Below are positions 9,166 through 17,854 of a stretch of DNA of 64,000 bases, in pieces (within the stretch, counting starts at the first letter, position 1; each line of letters starts with the position of its first letter). A model generated the notes under the pieces. It was not told where the DNA came from and did no database searches. It saw only the letters and a program-made list of their open reading frames with translations. The stretch is taken from positions 248,001 to 312,000 of the forward strand of contig CACNGC010000001.1 in the NCBI GenBank assembly GCA_902619805.1, written 5' to 3'. The stretch comes from an uncultured SAR116 cluster alpha proteobacterium (GTDB lineage: Bacteria; Pseudomonadota; Alphaproteobacteria; Puniceispirillales; Marisalimonadaceae). Both the position numbers and the translations under genes were made by a program.

Positions 9166-9696
9166 TTACTTTTTACCAAGTTTAACTGATATCATTTTAT
9201 CTGGATTTCTTGGTGGTTCACCTACCGCTAGATTTTCAACTGCTTCCATGCCTGAAATTACCTGGCCCCATACTGTATACTGACCTGTCAGATGACTACA
9301 TCCATCAAAACATATGAAAAATTGACTGTCTCCACTATCTGGGTTCATGGACCTTGCCATTCCAACAGTTCCATACTTATATTCATAATCTGAGAACTCA
9401 GCTTTTAAATTCTTTCCAGATCCCCCAGTGCCATTACCATCGGGATCACCTGTTTGAGCCATAAAGCCTTCTATAACTCTATGGAAAATAATACCATCGT
9501 AAAATCTTTGTTTAACTAATTCTTTAATTCTCTTAACATGATTAGGTGCAAATTTTGGTAAAGTCTCAATTACTACTTTACCCTTAGAAGTCTCAATCGT
9601 TATAAATTTACTTGAACTTGCGGTTGCTTTTTTTACTGGTTTTACCATGACTACACACATTATCCCTAATATAACAATAAATAATTTTTTTAACAT
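9166..9696 (-). CDS. Cyclophilin-type peptidyl-prolyl cis-trans isomerase, exported
   Basis: A 176-aa cyclophilin with an N-terminal hydrophobic segment (about 3-22) that looks like a signal peptide or anchor, so it probably acts in the periplasm like PpiA. The core motifs are FHRVIEGFMAQTGDP (catalytic Arg in FHRV), GTGGSG, GMARSMNPDSGDSQFF and the GQYTVWGQV segment. His rather than Trp occupies the position after CS (GCSHLTGQYTVWG), as in many bacterial members that bind cyclosporin weakly. It is last in a minus-strand series after a UspA gene. Confidence 0.9.
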   Translation of the reverse strand: MLKKLFIVILGIMCVVMVKPVKKATASSSKFITIETSKGKVVIETLPKFAPNHVKRIKELVKQRFYDGIIFHRVIEGFMAQTGDPDGNGTGGSGKNLKAEFSDYEYKYGTVGMARSMNPDSGDSQFFICFDGCSHLTGQYTVWGQVISGMEAVENLAVGEPPRNPDKMISVKLGKK

Positions 9697-9757
9697 AAGC
9701 CACTCTTATAAATTTAATATACGTATAAAGTTAGTTATTTAAAAATCAACAATTAAT

Positions 9758-10264
9758 TTAAACAATTGCATCAATTTGTTCATCTGTAAGATTTCCAGGC
9801 ACTATAGTAATAGGAACTCTGCATTCAGTGCTGCCCTTATTTATTACGTAGTTGATAAGAGGGCCAGGATTTCCATGTTCTGTTGAAACTCCCAAAACTA
9901 AAACTCTTATAGCTTTTTCTTTATCAATTAAATTAAAAAGTTCCTCATGAAGAATTCCTTTTCTAACAAAAGTCCTAGGTTTGGGTGCCCCCAGTTTTAC
10001 ACAATATTCGCTTAGTTCTACAAGTAAATTTTTACTAGCTAGTTCAGCTTCTGTTTCCATAATTTCAGTAACTCCTCCCCAAAGCTGTCCTTCAATAGGT
10101 TCGATGCATCGAAATAATGCAACCTCTCCTCCAGCTGTCGCAGCTCTTCTTGCAGCATAATAAAGAGCTTGATGTAGTTCCTTACTATCATCTGCTACTA
10201 CCAAGAATAATCTATTTCGTGGTTTTGAAATTTGTGACTTTTTACTTACATTTTTATTAGTCAT
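9758..10264 (-). CDS. Universal stress protein family protein
   Basis: A 168-aa UspA-domain protein. After a short basic N-terminus it shows the LFLVVADDSKELHQAL strand-loop, the central VRKGILHEEL region, and a C-terminal VLGVSTEHGNPGPLINYVIN followed by CRVPITIVPG, the usual Usp ending. The G-x2-G-x9-G ATP loop is poorly preserved, so ATP binding is uncertain. It sits between a TIGR02186 gene (10 nt) and a cyclophilin gene (61 nt), suggesting an envelope or stress-related transcript. Confidence 0.82.
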   Translation of the reverse strand: MTNKNVSKKSQISKPRNRLFLVVADDSKELHQALYYAARRAATAGGEVALFRCIEPIEGQLWGGVTEIMETEAELASKNLLVELSEYCVKLGAPKPRTFVRKGILHEELFNLIDKEKAIRVLVLGVSTEHGNPGPLINYVINKGSTECRVPITIVPGNLTDEQIDAIV

Positions 10265-10274
10265 TAATTCCTCA

Positions 10275-11024
10275 TCAAACTTTTCTAAAAATTAGATTGG
10301 ATCCCCAACCAACTAAAACTGCTAAAAAAACTGCAAAAATACCATATAATGTGGAGTAATTTTGAGCTATATTGTAAATTTCTGCACTAATACCTGATTT
10401 AGAAACATTAATTGAATTAATTTGTTGTGACACAAGTTTACTATTGCGGTAATGTAAAATCTTAACTTCAAACTGACCAGTAATAACATTTGACGGTAAT
10501 TTTAAAAATGATCTAAAAAGTGCATCTTTATTCAAGGTCACAGAGTTTTCATTTATACTCCATAAATTTGATTTCAACATGTTTCTAGTTAGCGCTTGTC
10601 TCCATTGTTGTTCGTTAATGACTCTAATACCTGGTTGAACTCTAATTTTCAAATTATTTAAACCAATTTCAGATATCTTTTGAGTTTTCTGATTAAGTAT
10701 ATCTTCTATTTTTCTATTAGATGAAATACTTAAATATTTTGGTGTATTTATATAATTAACTTTTTTTGTATTTACCCAAACGCCAAGGATTTTTTCTTTC
10801 TTTTGAACAGTAACCAATCCTTTGGGACCAGTAACAATTACAATTATATCATCACCTTTTTTACCGTCATAGGCGCCAAATAAAAGTATTTTTGCACCTT
10901 GAAAATCTGTTGAAATTTTTACATTTTCTTGTGATAAATCTGCAACTATTTGATTTTGTGCATAAGAATTTGAATTTAAAATTAATAATAAAAAAACTAC
11001 TTTAATATAAAAATAAAATTTCAT
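10275..11024 (-). CDS. TIGR02186 family membrane-anchored protein
   Basis: A 249-aa protein with a signal peptide (about 1-22), a periplasmic beta-rich domain (about 30-215) and one C-terminal span (LYGIFAVFLAVLVGWGSNLIF). Length, topology and the partner gene identify the alphaproteobacterial TIGR02186 family, which is regularly encoded beside TauE/SafE transporters, as here with a 6-nt gap. The molecular function is unknown. I infer an accessory role for the transporter because of the tight pairing. Confidence 0.78.
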   Translation of the reverse strand: MKFYFYIKVVFLLLILNSNSYAQNQIVADLSQENVKISTDFQGAKILLFGAYDGKKGDDIIVIVTGPKGLVTVQKKEKILGVWVNTKKVNYINTPKYLSISSNRKIEDILNQKTQKISEIGLNNLKIRVQPGIRVINEQQWRQALTRNMLKSNLWSINENSVTLNKDALFRSFLKLPSNVITGQFEVKILHYRNSKLVSQQINSINVSKSGISAEIYNIAQNYSTLYGIFAVFLAVLVGWGSNLIFRKV

Positions 11025-11030
11025 TTTAAA

Positions 11031-11945
11031 TTACCTACTAATTATTATTGAAAAAAGATCAGAAGGAACAGTAATCAAATCAATCAAAAGTTTTAAGCTT
11101 ACTAAAATAATGATTGAAGATAAAATTAACCTTAAATATTCACCTTTTAAAATATTTGTATATCTTGAACCTATCTGTACACCTATTACAGAACCTAATA
11201 ACAATATTGTTGCTAGTACAATATCAACAGTTTGATTTTGAGACGCTTGGAGAATAGTTGTGTTTGCAGCTACAAAAATGATTTGGAATAAAGATGTACC
11301 TACAACTAAAGATGTAGGCATACCTAAAAGATATATCATTGCAGGCACTATTATAAAGCCACCACCAATGCCCATTAGAGCAGCAAGTATTCCTACAATT
11401 ACCCCAATTAAGACAGGTAATAAAATTGAAATATATAATTTTGATTTTCTGAATCGCATCTTAAAAGGTAATCCATGCAACCAATTATGTTGATGAAGTT
11501 TTCCTCTTGAGATCTTGCCTTTTCTTGTTCTTAAAATTAATCTAAGCGATTCTGCAAACATTAGGCTTCCAATGAGTGTTAAAAAAATTACGTATGAAGA
11601 TTTAATAACAAGGTCTAATTGCCCAATTTTTCCTAAAAAATTAAAAATAAGGACACCTATCGAAGACCCTATAATACCACCAAGTAGTAATACTGTACCC
11701 ATTTTAAAATCAACATTACTTCTTTTCCAGTGAGACAGAACACCTGAAACTGAAGGCGCAACTAATTGATTGGCCACTGAAGCAACTGCTACAGGTGGTG
11801 GTATGCCTAAAAACATCATGATTGGGGTCAGAAGAAAACCTCCGCCTACCCCAACTAATCCCATTATAAGACCAAGAAATGCGCCAACACCTAAAATTGC
11901 TAATGAGTGAATTGGCTGTTCTGCTATTGGTAAATAAATATACAT
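11031..11945 (-). CDS. TauE/SafE family sulfite/organosulfonate exporter-like permease
   Basis: A 304-aa polytopic membrane protein with the duplicated glycine-rich motif of TauE/SafE: LMGLVGVGGGFLLTP early and LAALMGIGGGFIIVP in the second half. About eight spans are visible. I chose the ATG at 11943-11945, giving MYIYLPIAEQ, because family members with a TIGR02186 partner start this way; a start 13 codons earlier (11984) is possible. It probably exports sulfite, sulfoacetate or a related anion; the substrate is not determinable. Confidence 0.86.
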   Translation of the reverse strand: MYIYLPIAEQPIHSLAILGVGAFLGLIMGLVGVGGGFLLTPIMMFLGIPPPVAVASVANQLVAPSVSGVLSHWKRSNVDFKMGTVLLLGGIIGSSIGVLIFNFLGKIGQLDLVIKSSYVIFLTLIGSLMFAESLRLILRTRKGKISRGKLHQHNWLHGLPFKMRFRKSKLYISILLPVLIGVIVGILAALMGIGGGFIIVPAMIYLLGMPTSLVVGTSLFQIIFVAANTTILQASQNQTVDIVLATILLLGSVIGVQIGSRYTNILKGEYLRLILSSIIILVSLKLLIDLITVPSDLFSIIISR

Positions 11946-12022
11946 TAAGTTTTCATAGTTGTTTCTTAAATAACAATAATACATTATTAATATTTAAAAA
12001 ATAAATATTTAAACTTAAATCT

Positions 12023-12646
12023 ATGATAAAAATTTTGAACAAAACTGATCTTGAAACATGTATTTATAGAGTTAGAAATGCAGGTGATAAAGAGAGATCA
12101 GACGATAAATATAATAAGGCAAGTGTTTTAGTGTTGTTTATTAACGATTATATTAAAAAAAACAGTTCGATTTTAATGATCAAGAGAAGAGATAATTTAA
12201 GAAAGCATCCAGGACAAATAGCTTTCCCAGGTGGAAGAAAAGAAAAAGAAGATTTAAATTTAGAAGAAACAGCGAAGAGAGAAACTGAAGAAGAAATAAA
12301 TCTCTCTAGAGAGCATTTTAGCATTGTAGGCAATTTTCCTAAATTTTTTACCGGTACGGGCTACGTTGTAACACCATTTCTTGGCATTATTAAATCTAAC
12401 TCTAATTGGCAAAAGTTATTAAAACCAAATTTAAGTGAAGTAGAAAAAATTTTTTTTCCACCAACTGAATGTCTATTATCACCAAAGTATCATTTGAGAG
12501 AAAAACCACCTATCAACTCAAGTATGTCAATGACTTGGGCAATTAATTATAATGATAAAAACATTTGGGGGTTAACAGCAAGAGTGTTAGTGACTATATC
12601 TGCAGGATTAGGTTTGAGGGAGTTTCCACCATGCGACGATATTTAA
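12023..12646 (+). CDS. NUDIX hydrolase, CoA pyrophosphatase type
   Basis: A 207-aa cytoplasmic NUDIX enzyme, expected to cleave CoA derivatives to phosphopantetheine and adenosine 3',5'-bisphosphate. The UPF0035 motif is represented by RRDNLRKHPGQIAFPGG and the NUDIX box runs through KRETEEEINL with the metal-binding glutamates. The C-terminal sixteen bases overlap the downstream DUF6111 gene, whose start lies inside this one. The order CoA pyrophosphatase-DUF6111-cca is a known alphaproteobacterial arrangement. Confidence 0.9.
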   Translation: MIKILNKTDLETCIYRVRNAGDKERSDDKYNKASVLVLFINDYIKKNSSILMIKRRDNLRKHPGQIAFPGGRKEKEDLNLEETAKRETEEEINLSREHFSIVGNFPKFFTGTGYVVTPFLGIIKSNSNWQKLLKPNLSEVEKIFFPPTECLLSPKYHLREKPPINSSMSMTWAINYNDKNIWGLTARVLVTISAGLGLREFPPCDDI

Positions 12647-12885
12647 TTATTTTTTTAGCAGTTATATTTTCTATAGGCCTTTTTTTCTTAACAAAATTTA
12701 TTTTGAATAAACTAACAAAAAATAATCAAATTTTTTATTCATCAATTGTAAGTGTTATTGGGTTTTGTATTTTTGTTTTATTTGCTTTTTTATACCTGGA
12801 AATAGATTCCTACGATCCTAGTTACTCTTATCAACCTCCATTGTTAATTGATGGAAAAATCAAAGATGGAAACTTTTCGAAGTAA
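12631..12885 (+). CDS. DUF6111-like small membrane protein
   Basis: An 84-aa protein with two membrane spans (about 3-25 and 36-58) and the C-terminal pattern YxPP..DGKI.DG.F typical of DUF6111. I chose the ATG at 12631 because it has a GAGGGAG Shine-Dalgarno and matches the family N-terminus MRRYL; an upstream in-frame start at 12565 would sit inside the NUDIX gene with no support. The function is unknown. Its TAA stop (12883-12885) is in the same frame as cca, with the cca-encoding frame open from the very next codon. Confidence 0.75.
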   Translation: MRRYLIIFLAVIFSIGLFFLTKFILNKLTKNNQIFYSSIVSVIGFCIFVLFAFLYLEIDSYDPSYSYQPPLLIDGKIKDGNFSK

Positions 12886-12890
12886 AAAGG
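12886..12890 (+). promoter_or_regulatory. Shine-Dalgarno-like AAAGG ahead of cca
   Basis: The sequence AAAGG immediately follows the DUF6111 stop codon. It stands 7 nt before an in-frame ATA (12898) and 10 nt before an in-frame ATT (12901), but 17 nt before the only nearby ATG (12908), which is out of frame. It therefore supports initiation at a non-canonical codon more than at the ATG. Confidence 0.35.
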
Positions 12891-12900
12891 TATTAGAATA

Positions 12901-14223
12901 ATTAAAAATGAATTTAAAAAATTATTTGAAATAGATAAAAATATCAAAGTTATTTTCAATCTTGCAGAAAGCGTTGATACTAAAATTTGGATTGTTGGAG
13001 GAGCTTTAAGAGATTACCTTATTAACCGAGAAGTAACTGACATTGATTTTGTAATAAATGAAGATGTAAACAAATTTAAAAAAAAACTAATTGCAAATAA
13101 TTTAAAAGTTAATGACGTCTATATAAAATACAAAACTATCACATTAATAATACACCAAAAAGAGTATCATATAACAAGGTTTAGGAAAGACTTAGTTTCT
13201 TTTGGTAGATTCGCAATTGTAGATAATGCTTATAGTTTAAATGAGGACGTAAAAAGAAGAGATTTTACTATAAATAGCTTATATTTAGACGCGAAAGGAA
13301 ATTTAATTGATCTCCTTAACGGTAAACATGACATTAATAAAAGAAAGCTTGTCTTTATAGGTGATCCAATAGAAAGAATAGAAGAAGATTATCTAAGAAT
13401 TATAAGATTTTGCCGTTTCTCAGGAAATTTTAATAATAATATTTCTAAAAATATTAAAAAAGAAATAATAGCAAGAGTACCTAATATCATTAATTTATCA
13501 AACAAGAGAATTAGAGACGAGATTGACAAAATACTTTCAATCAAGAATTGTCAGAAATGCATGTCAATGATGAACAAATTATCTATAGATAGATATCTTT
13601 TAATTAATAAAAACAATAATCATAAATTTGCTATTCATAACGGGTTTTTACTCAACAATTTTAAAATAATTGACTTTATAAAATCTAATGCAAAAACTGT
13701 CATTGAAAATGAAAAATTAGATTTAATTTCAGTTATAATGATCCATTTATATGGAGGAAATAATGTTGAAATGATAATTAAGAGATTTGATTTGAATAAA
13801 AGAAAAACCAAATTTTTATATTTTGTTAGGCAATTAATAAATTTAAAAAAAAATGTTAAAAACAATTTTTTGGGTACAATTGAAGGTCGGGAAAAAAAGA
13901 TAAAAGTTCTTCAATTAATCTGGAAACTTAGGTCTTGTATTAATTCTAAAAAACAAGGATTGTTTAAGAAAGATCATGTACCATTTAATTGGTACAAATT
14001 AGGGTTGTTACACGTTTTATCCTTTGAAAAAATAAAAAATGTTGATTTTGAGGAATTAAATTGGCCTATATTCCCATTAGTTAGAGAGGATATATTAAAA
14101 ACAAAAAAAATAACTGCTTATAATGAAGTTGAAAAATTATTTTTCCAAGCCGAGGATTTTTGGGTAAATAACAATTTTAAAAGTTCATCAAAAGAAATTT
14201 TACATTTTTTAAAAAATAGATAG
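12901..14223 (+). CDS. cca: CCA tRNA nucleotidyltransferase, with no canonical start codon
   Basis: Adds or repairs the 3' CCA of tRNAs (class II nucleotidyltransferase fold). The frame open from 12886 to 14223 encodes the N-terminal catalytic motif IVGGALRDYLI, the metal-binding DIDF pair, then VKRRDFTINSLYLD, DLLNGKHDI and DYLRIIRFCRF: all the core motifs in one frame. No ATG, GTG or TTG precedes the catalytic motif in this frame; the first ATG is at 13561, after the catalytic domain. I place the start at ATT 12901 (ATA 12898 is the alternative), giving 440 aa. Alternatively, adding one A to the six-A run at 12916-12921 would put ATG 12908 in frame. Gene identity is secure; the start is not. 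Confidence 0.85.
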   Translation: MKNEFKKLFEIDKNIKVIFNLAESVDTKIWIVGGALRDYLINREVTDIDFVINEDVNKFKKKLIANNLKVNDVYIKYKTITLIIHQKEYHITRFRKDLVSFGRFAIVDNAYSLNEDVKRRDFTINSLYLDAKGNLIDLLNGKHDINKRKLVFIGDPIERIEEDYLRIIRFCRFSGNFNNNISKNIKKEIIARVPNIINLSNKRIRDEIDKILSIKNCQKCMSMMNKLSIDRYLLINKNNNHKFAIHNGFLLNNFKIIDFIKSNAKTVIENEKLDLISVIMIHLYGGNNVEMIIKRFDLNKRKTKFLYFVRQLINLKKNVKNNFLGTIEGREKKIKVLQLIWKLRSCINSKKQGLFKKDHVPFNWYKLGLLHVLSFEKIKNVDFEELNWPIFPLVREDILKTKKITAYNEVEKLFFQAEDFWVNNNFKSSSKEILHFLKNR

Positions 14224-14235
14224 TAAAATAAAAAT

Positions 14236-15144
14236 ATGTCTGCAAAAGTTAAAATGCTTAAAACTTTAAAATCAAAAGAGTGTTTGGATGATATCAAAAC
14301 ATTAAAAAATAAAAAACAATTTGCAAGTATGTGGTTTAGAGAGCTTCGTGATAAAATATGCAATTCCTTTGAAGAAATTGAAAATAAGAAAATACTAAAT
14401 AAACAAATTACTTTTAATCAAAAGTCATGGGAGAGAGATGGTGGAGGTGGGGGCACCATATCAATTATGCATGGTGATGTTTTTGAAAAAGTTGGAGTAA
14501 ATATATCTACTGTGCATGGCAAATTTTCTAGAGAGTTCAGGCAACAAATACCTGGCGCCGAAGAAAATGGTTTGTTTTGGGCATCTGGCATTTCTGTTGT
14601 TTCACATATGTGCAACCCACATGTTCCAGCTGCACATATGAACACTAGGATGTTAGTTACAGGTAAAGGGAGTAAAAAAAAACTATGGTTTGGTGGAGGA
14701 GGTGACCTTACTCCAACTTTTAACGACATAGAGTCATCAAATATATTTCACAAAGATTTAAAAAGTATATGTGATAAATATGATAAGTCATATTATCCTA
14801 CTTTTAAGCGATGGTGTGATGATTATTTTTATTTACCACATAGAGAAGAACCTCGAGGAGTAGGTGGAATTTTTTTTGATTATTTGTGCAATGAAGACTG
14901 GGAAAAAGATTTCTCATTTATTCAAAGCATTGGTTCAACATTCTTATCGTCATATCTGTATATTATTAAAAGGAGATTGAGTAAAAAATTTAATGATAAA
15001 GATAGAGAAACTCAGCTTATTAAAAGAGGTCGATATGTTGAGTTTAATTTACTATATGATAGAGGGACAATTTTTGGATTAAAAACTGGTGGAAACACAG
15101 AAGCTGTATTGATGAGTTTGCCTCCAAAAGTAAGTTGGTATTAA
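14236..15144 (+). CDS. hemF: Oxygen-dependent coproporphyrinogen III oxidase
   Basis: A 302-aa cytoplasmic haem-pathway enzyme that decarboxylates coproporphyrinogen III to protoporphyrinogen IX using O2. Signatures: the Gly-rich WERDGGGGGTI region, HMNTRM with a conserved His, WFGGGGDLTP, and the C-terminal RGRYVEFNLLYDRGT. It begins 12 nt after cca and lies directly before the bc1 operon, which needs haem. The requirement for oxygen supports an aerobic organism. Confidence 0.96.
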   Translation: MSAKVKMLKTLKSKECLDDIKTLKNKKQFASMWFRELRDKICNSFEEIENKKILNKQITFNQKSWERDGGGGGTISIMHGDVFEKVGVNISTVHGKFSREFRQQIPGAEENGLFWASGISVVSHMCNPHVPAAHMNTRMLVTGKGSKKKLWFGGGGDLTPTFNDIESSNIFHKDLKSICDKYDKSYYPTFKRWCDDYFYLPHREEPRGVGGIFFDYLCNEDWEKDFSFIQSIGSTFLSSYLYIIKRRLSKKFNDKDRETQLIKRGRYVEFNLLYDRGTIFGLKTGGNTEAVLMSLPPKVSWY

Positions 15145-15245
15145 ATCCAAAAAAAAAATCAATTCTTTTTTAGAATCATTTTAAAAAACACTGGAATTAT
15201 TTTTCTACAATGTTATATAAATAATATATTTATAAAGCGAGATAA

Positions 15246-15788
15246 ATGCCCAAAAATTCTAAGTCAAAAAATAATAACGAAGGTAAAAGAGATTTCTTAA
15301 TAATTTCTACTTATGCTATGGCAGGCATTGGTGCTGCATCTGTTGCTTGGCCTTTAATTGACCAAATGAATCCAGCTGCAGATACATTAGCCTTGGCATC
15401 TACTGAGGTAGATTTGTCTTCTCTAGAAGAAGGACAAGCTATAACTGTAACTTGGAGAGGCAAACCAGTATTTGTTCGTCATAGAACACCTGAAGAAATT
15501 AAGTTAGCAAAAGAAGTTTCGTTAGATGAAATGAGACACCCTGAAACGGATGAAGAAAGAGTGCCTAATGAAAAATTTATTGTTTTAGTTGGTGTTTGTA
15601 CACATTTAGGATGTGTTCCACTTGGTCAAAAATCTGGTGATGTAAAAGGGCAGTATGGTGGATGGTTTTGCCCTTGTCATGGATCACACTATGATCATTC
15701 TGGTAGAATTAGAAAGGGACCAGCACCTACTAATTTAGAAGTACCTTCTTATAAGTTTTTGTCAGATAACATAATCAAAATTGGTTAA
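15246..15788 (+). CDS. petA: Ubiquinol-cytochrome c reductase Rieske iron-sulfur subunit
   Basis: A 180-aa Rieske protein. The [2Fe-2S] ligands lie in CTHLGC and CPCHGSH. The N-terminal anchor (about 18-40) is preceded by GKRDFL, a Lys-Arg variant of the twin-arginine motif, consistent with Tat insertion without cleavage. It is first in petABC, 22 nt before petB. It carries electrons from ubiquinol to cytochrome c1 on the periplasmic side. Confidence 0.96.
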   Translation: MPKNSKSKNNNEGKRDFLIISTYAMAGIGAASVAWPLIDQMNPAADTLALASTEVDLSSLEEGQAITVTWRGKPVFVRHRTPEEIKLAKEVSLDEMRHPETDEERVPNEKFIVLVGVCTHLGCVPLGQKSGDVKGQYGGWFCPCHGSHYDHSGRIRKGPAPTNLEVPSYKFLSDNIIKIG

Positions 15789-15810
15789 ATTTTTATTTTA
15801 GGAGTAACAA

Positions 15811-17061
15811 TTGTCAAAGTCTAAGTTTAAAAACCCAGTAGTAAAATGGATTGACCACAGATTACCTGTGTTTTCTTTTATGGATCATGAACTAAATCAT
15901 TATCCAACACCAAAAAATTTAAACTATTTTTGGAATTTTGGTTCTTTAGCAGGTTTTGCTTTAGTAACAATGATAATTACGGGAATTGTTTTGTCTATGA
16001 ATTATACAGCTCATGTTGATTACGCTTTTGATTCTGTTGAAAGAATTATGAGGGACGTTAATCATGGTTGGCTAATAAGGTATATTCATATGAATGGAGC
16101 GAGTTTTTTCTTCATTGTAGTTTACATTCATATTTTTAGAGGTTTGTATTATGGATCATACAAAGCTCCGAGAGAACTTTTATGGATCTTAGGTGTTTTA
16201 ATACTCTTGCTTATGATGGCTACAGCTTTCATGGGATATGTTTTACCATGGGGTCAAATGAGTTTTTGGGGCGCTACAGTGATTACCAACTTATTTTCTG
16301 CTATTCCACTTGTTGGTGAAAGCATAGTTACTTGGTTGTGGGGAGGTTTTTCAGTTGACAATTCTACTTTAAATAGATTCTTTTCTCTTCATTTTGTATT
16401 GCCATTTGTAATAGTAGGGGTTGTAATACTGCATTTAGTTGCATTACATCGTTTTGGTTCAAATAATCCAATCGGTATTGATGTAAGAGGTACACAAGAT
16501 ACCGTTCCTTTTAGTCCTTATTACACAATTAAAGATTTGTTTGGTTTAAGTGTATTTCTATCATTTTTCGCAGCAGCCGTTTTTTTCTTTCCAAATTTTA
16601 TGGGTCATCCAGATAATTATATTGAAGCTAATCCGATGGTCACACCTGCTCATATTGTGCCTGAATGGTATTTTCTACCCTTTTATGCAATTCTAAGAGC
16701 TGTTCCGGACAAGCTTGGTGGAGTACTTTTTATGTTTGGTGCAATCGCTGTCTTGTTTATTTTGCCTTGGTTAGATAGATCGCCAGTTAGATCATCTCAA
16801 TTCAGACCTATATTTAAAATTTTCTTTTGGATACTTTTTTTAGACTGTATCTTATTAGGTTATTTAGGTGCTATGCCAGCTGAAGGTATTTATGTTATAT
16901 TATCTAGAATAGCTACAGCTTATTACTTCTTCCACTTCTTAATTTTATTTCCATTGTTACCCTATATAGAAAAAACAAAACCACTTCCTATTTCCATATC
17001 TGAACCAGTTTTAGGTGGAGGATCTCCTGCTTCTGCTTTTGCAATGAGGGAGAAAAAATAG
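15811..17061 (+). CDS. petB: Cytochrome b subunit of the bc1 complex
   Basis: A 416-aa membrane protein with eight spans. The haem-ligand His pairs lie in the second and fourth spans (around [20 protein letters not shown] and [17 protein letters not shown]), and the quinol-site [13 protein letters not shown] loop is present. The start is TTG (15811), 6 nt after a GGAG Shine-Dalgarno at 15801-15804; the TTG gives MSKSKFKNP and no better ATG exists. petC follows directly after its stop codon. Confidence 0.96.
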   Translation: MSKSKFKNPVVKWIDHRLPVFSFMDHELNHYPTPKNLNYFWNFGSLAGFALVTMIITGIVLSMNYTAHVDYAFDSVERIMRDVNHGWLIRYIHMNGASFFFIVVYIHIFRGLYYGSYKAPRELLWILGVLILLLMMATAFMGYVLPWGQMSFWGATVITNLFSAIPLVGESIVTWLWGGFSVDNSTLNRFFSLHFVLPFVIVGVVILHLVALHRFGSNNPIGIDVRGTQDTVPFSPYYTIKDLFGLSVFLSFFAAAVFFFPNFMGHPDNYIEANPMVTPAHIVPEWYFLPFYAILRAVPDKLGGVLFMFGAIAVLFILPWLDRSPVRSSQFRPIFKIFFWILFLDCILLGYLGAMPAEGIYVILSRIATAYYFFHFLILFPLLPYIEKTKPLPISISEPVLGGGSPASAFAMREKK

Positions 17062-17853
17062 ATGATTAAAGGCTCATCATGTTTTTTTTCTAATAATATA
17101 CTCAAACTTTTATTTAGTTTGGTAATAATTTGTTCATCCAATCTTTCGTTGGCCGCAGGTGAAAAAATAAGTTACCCACAGCTAAATTGGACTTTCTCTG
17201 GAATTCTAGGTACTTTTGATAGAGCATCTCAACAAAGAGGACTTCAAGTATATAAAGAGGTATGCTCAGGATGTCATGGCATGAGACTTTTAGCGTATAG
17301 AAATTTAAAGTCAATTGGTTACAATGATGACGAAATTAAAGCATTTGCAGCAGAAAATAGTGTAAACACTATTAATGATGATGGTGAAGTTGTTGAGAGA
17401 CCAGCTAGGCCAAGTGACAAATTCGTATCACCTTACCCAAATGATAAAGCTGCAAGAGCTGCAAATGGTGGCGCATATCCACCAGATTTATCGTTAATTG
17501 TAAAAGCCAGAGCTGATGGTGCAAATTATTTACATGCTCTTTTAACAGGTTATGTAGACGCGCCTGCTGAAAAAAAAGTCCCTGATGGCATGTATTATAA
17601 TAAATATTATTCAGGAAATTTGATTGGTATGCCTCAACCCCTTTATGATGATGGAGTTGAATATGCCGATGGAACTAAAGCTACACCTGATCAAATGGCA
17701 AAAGACGTCACAGCTTTCCTTGCATGGGCTTCTGAGCCTGAGATGGAAGATAGGAAGCAATTGGGTATATCAGTTATGCTATTTTTGTTATTATTAACTG
17801 CTTTATCTTATTTTGCCATGAAGCAGATTTGGGCTCCTATAAAAAATCAATAA
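17062..17853 (+). CDS. petC: Cytochrome c1 subunit of the bc1 complex
   Basis: A 263-aa precursor with a signal peptide (about 1-31), a single CxxCH haem site (CSGCHGM near residue 70) and a C-terminal membrane anchor (LGISVMLFLLLLTALSYFAM). The Met axial ligand is probably in LIGMPQPL. It starts immediately after the petB stop and ends 1 nt from the convergent dienelactone hydrolase gene. It passes electrons to a soluble cytochrome c. Confidence 0.96.
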   Translation: MIKGSSCFFSNNILKLLFSLVIICSSNLSLAAGEKISYPQLNWTFSGILGTFDRASQQRGLQVYKEVCSGCHGMRLLAYRNLKSIGYNDDEIKAFAAENSVNTINDDGEVVERPARPSDKFVSPYPNDKAARAANGGAYPPDLSLIVKARADGANYLHALLTGYVDAPAEKKVPDGMYYNKYYSGNLIGMPQPLYDDGVEYADGTKATPDQMAKDVTAFLAWASEPEMEDRKQLGISVMLFLLLLTALSYFAMKQIWAPIKNQ

Positions 17854-17854
17854 T

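Noticed and set aside
13561-14223. Separate 220-aa gene starting at ATG 13561
   Set aside because: It is only the C-terminal half of cca; the same frame upstream encodes all catalytic motifs without interruption.
15155-15178. Terminator-like inverted repeat between hemF and petA
   Set aside because: Only a five-base A/T stem (ATTCT/AGAAT); too weak to call.
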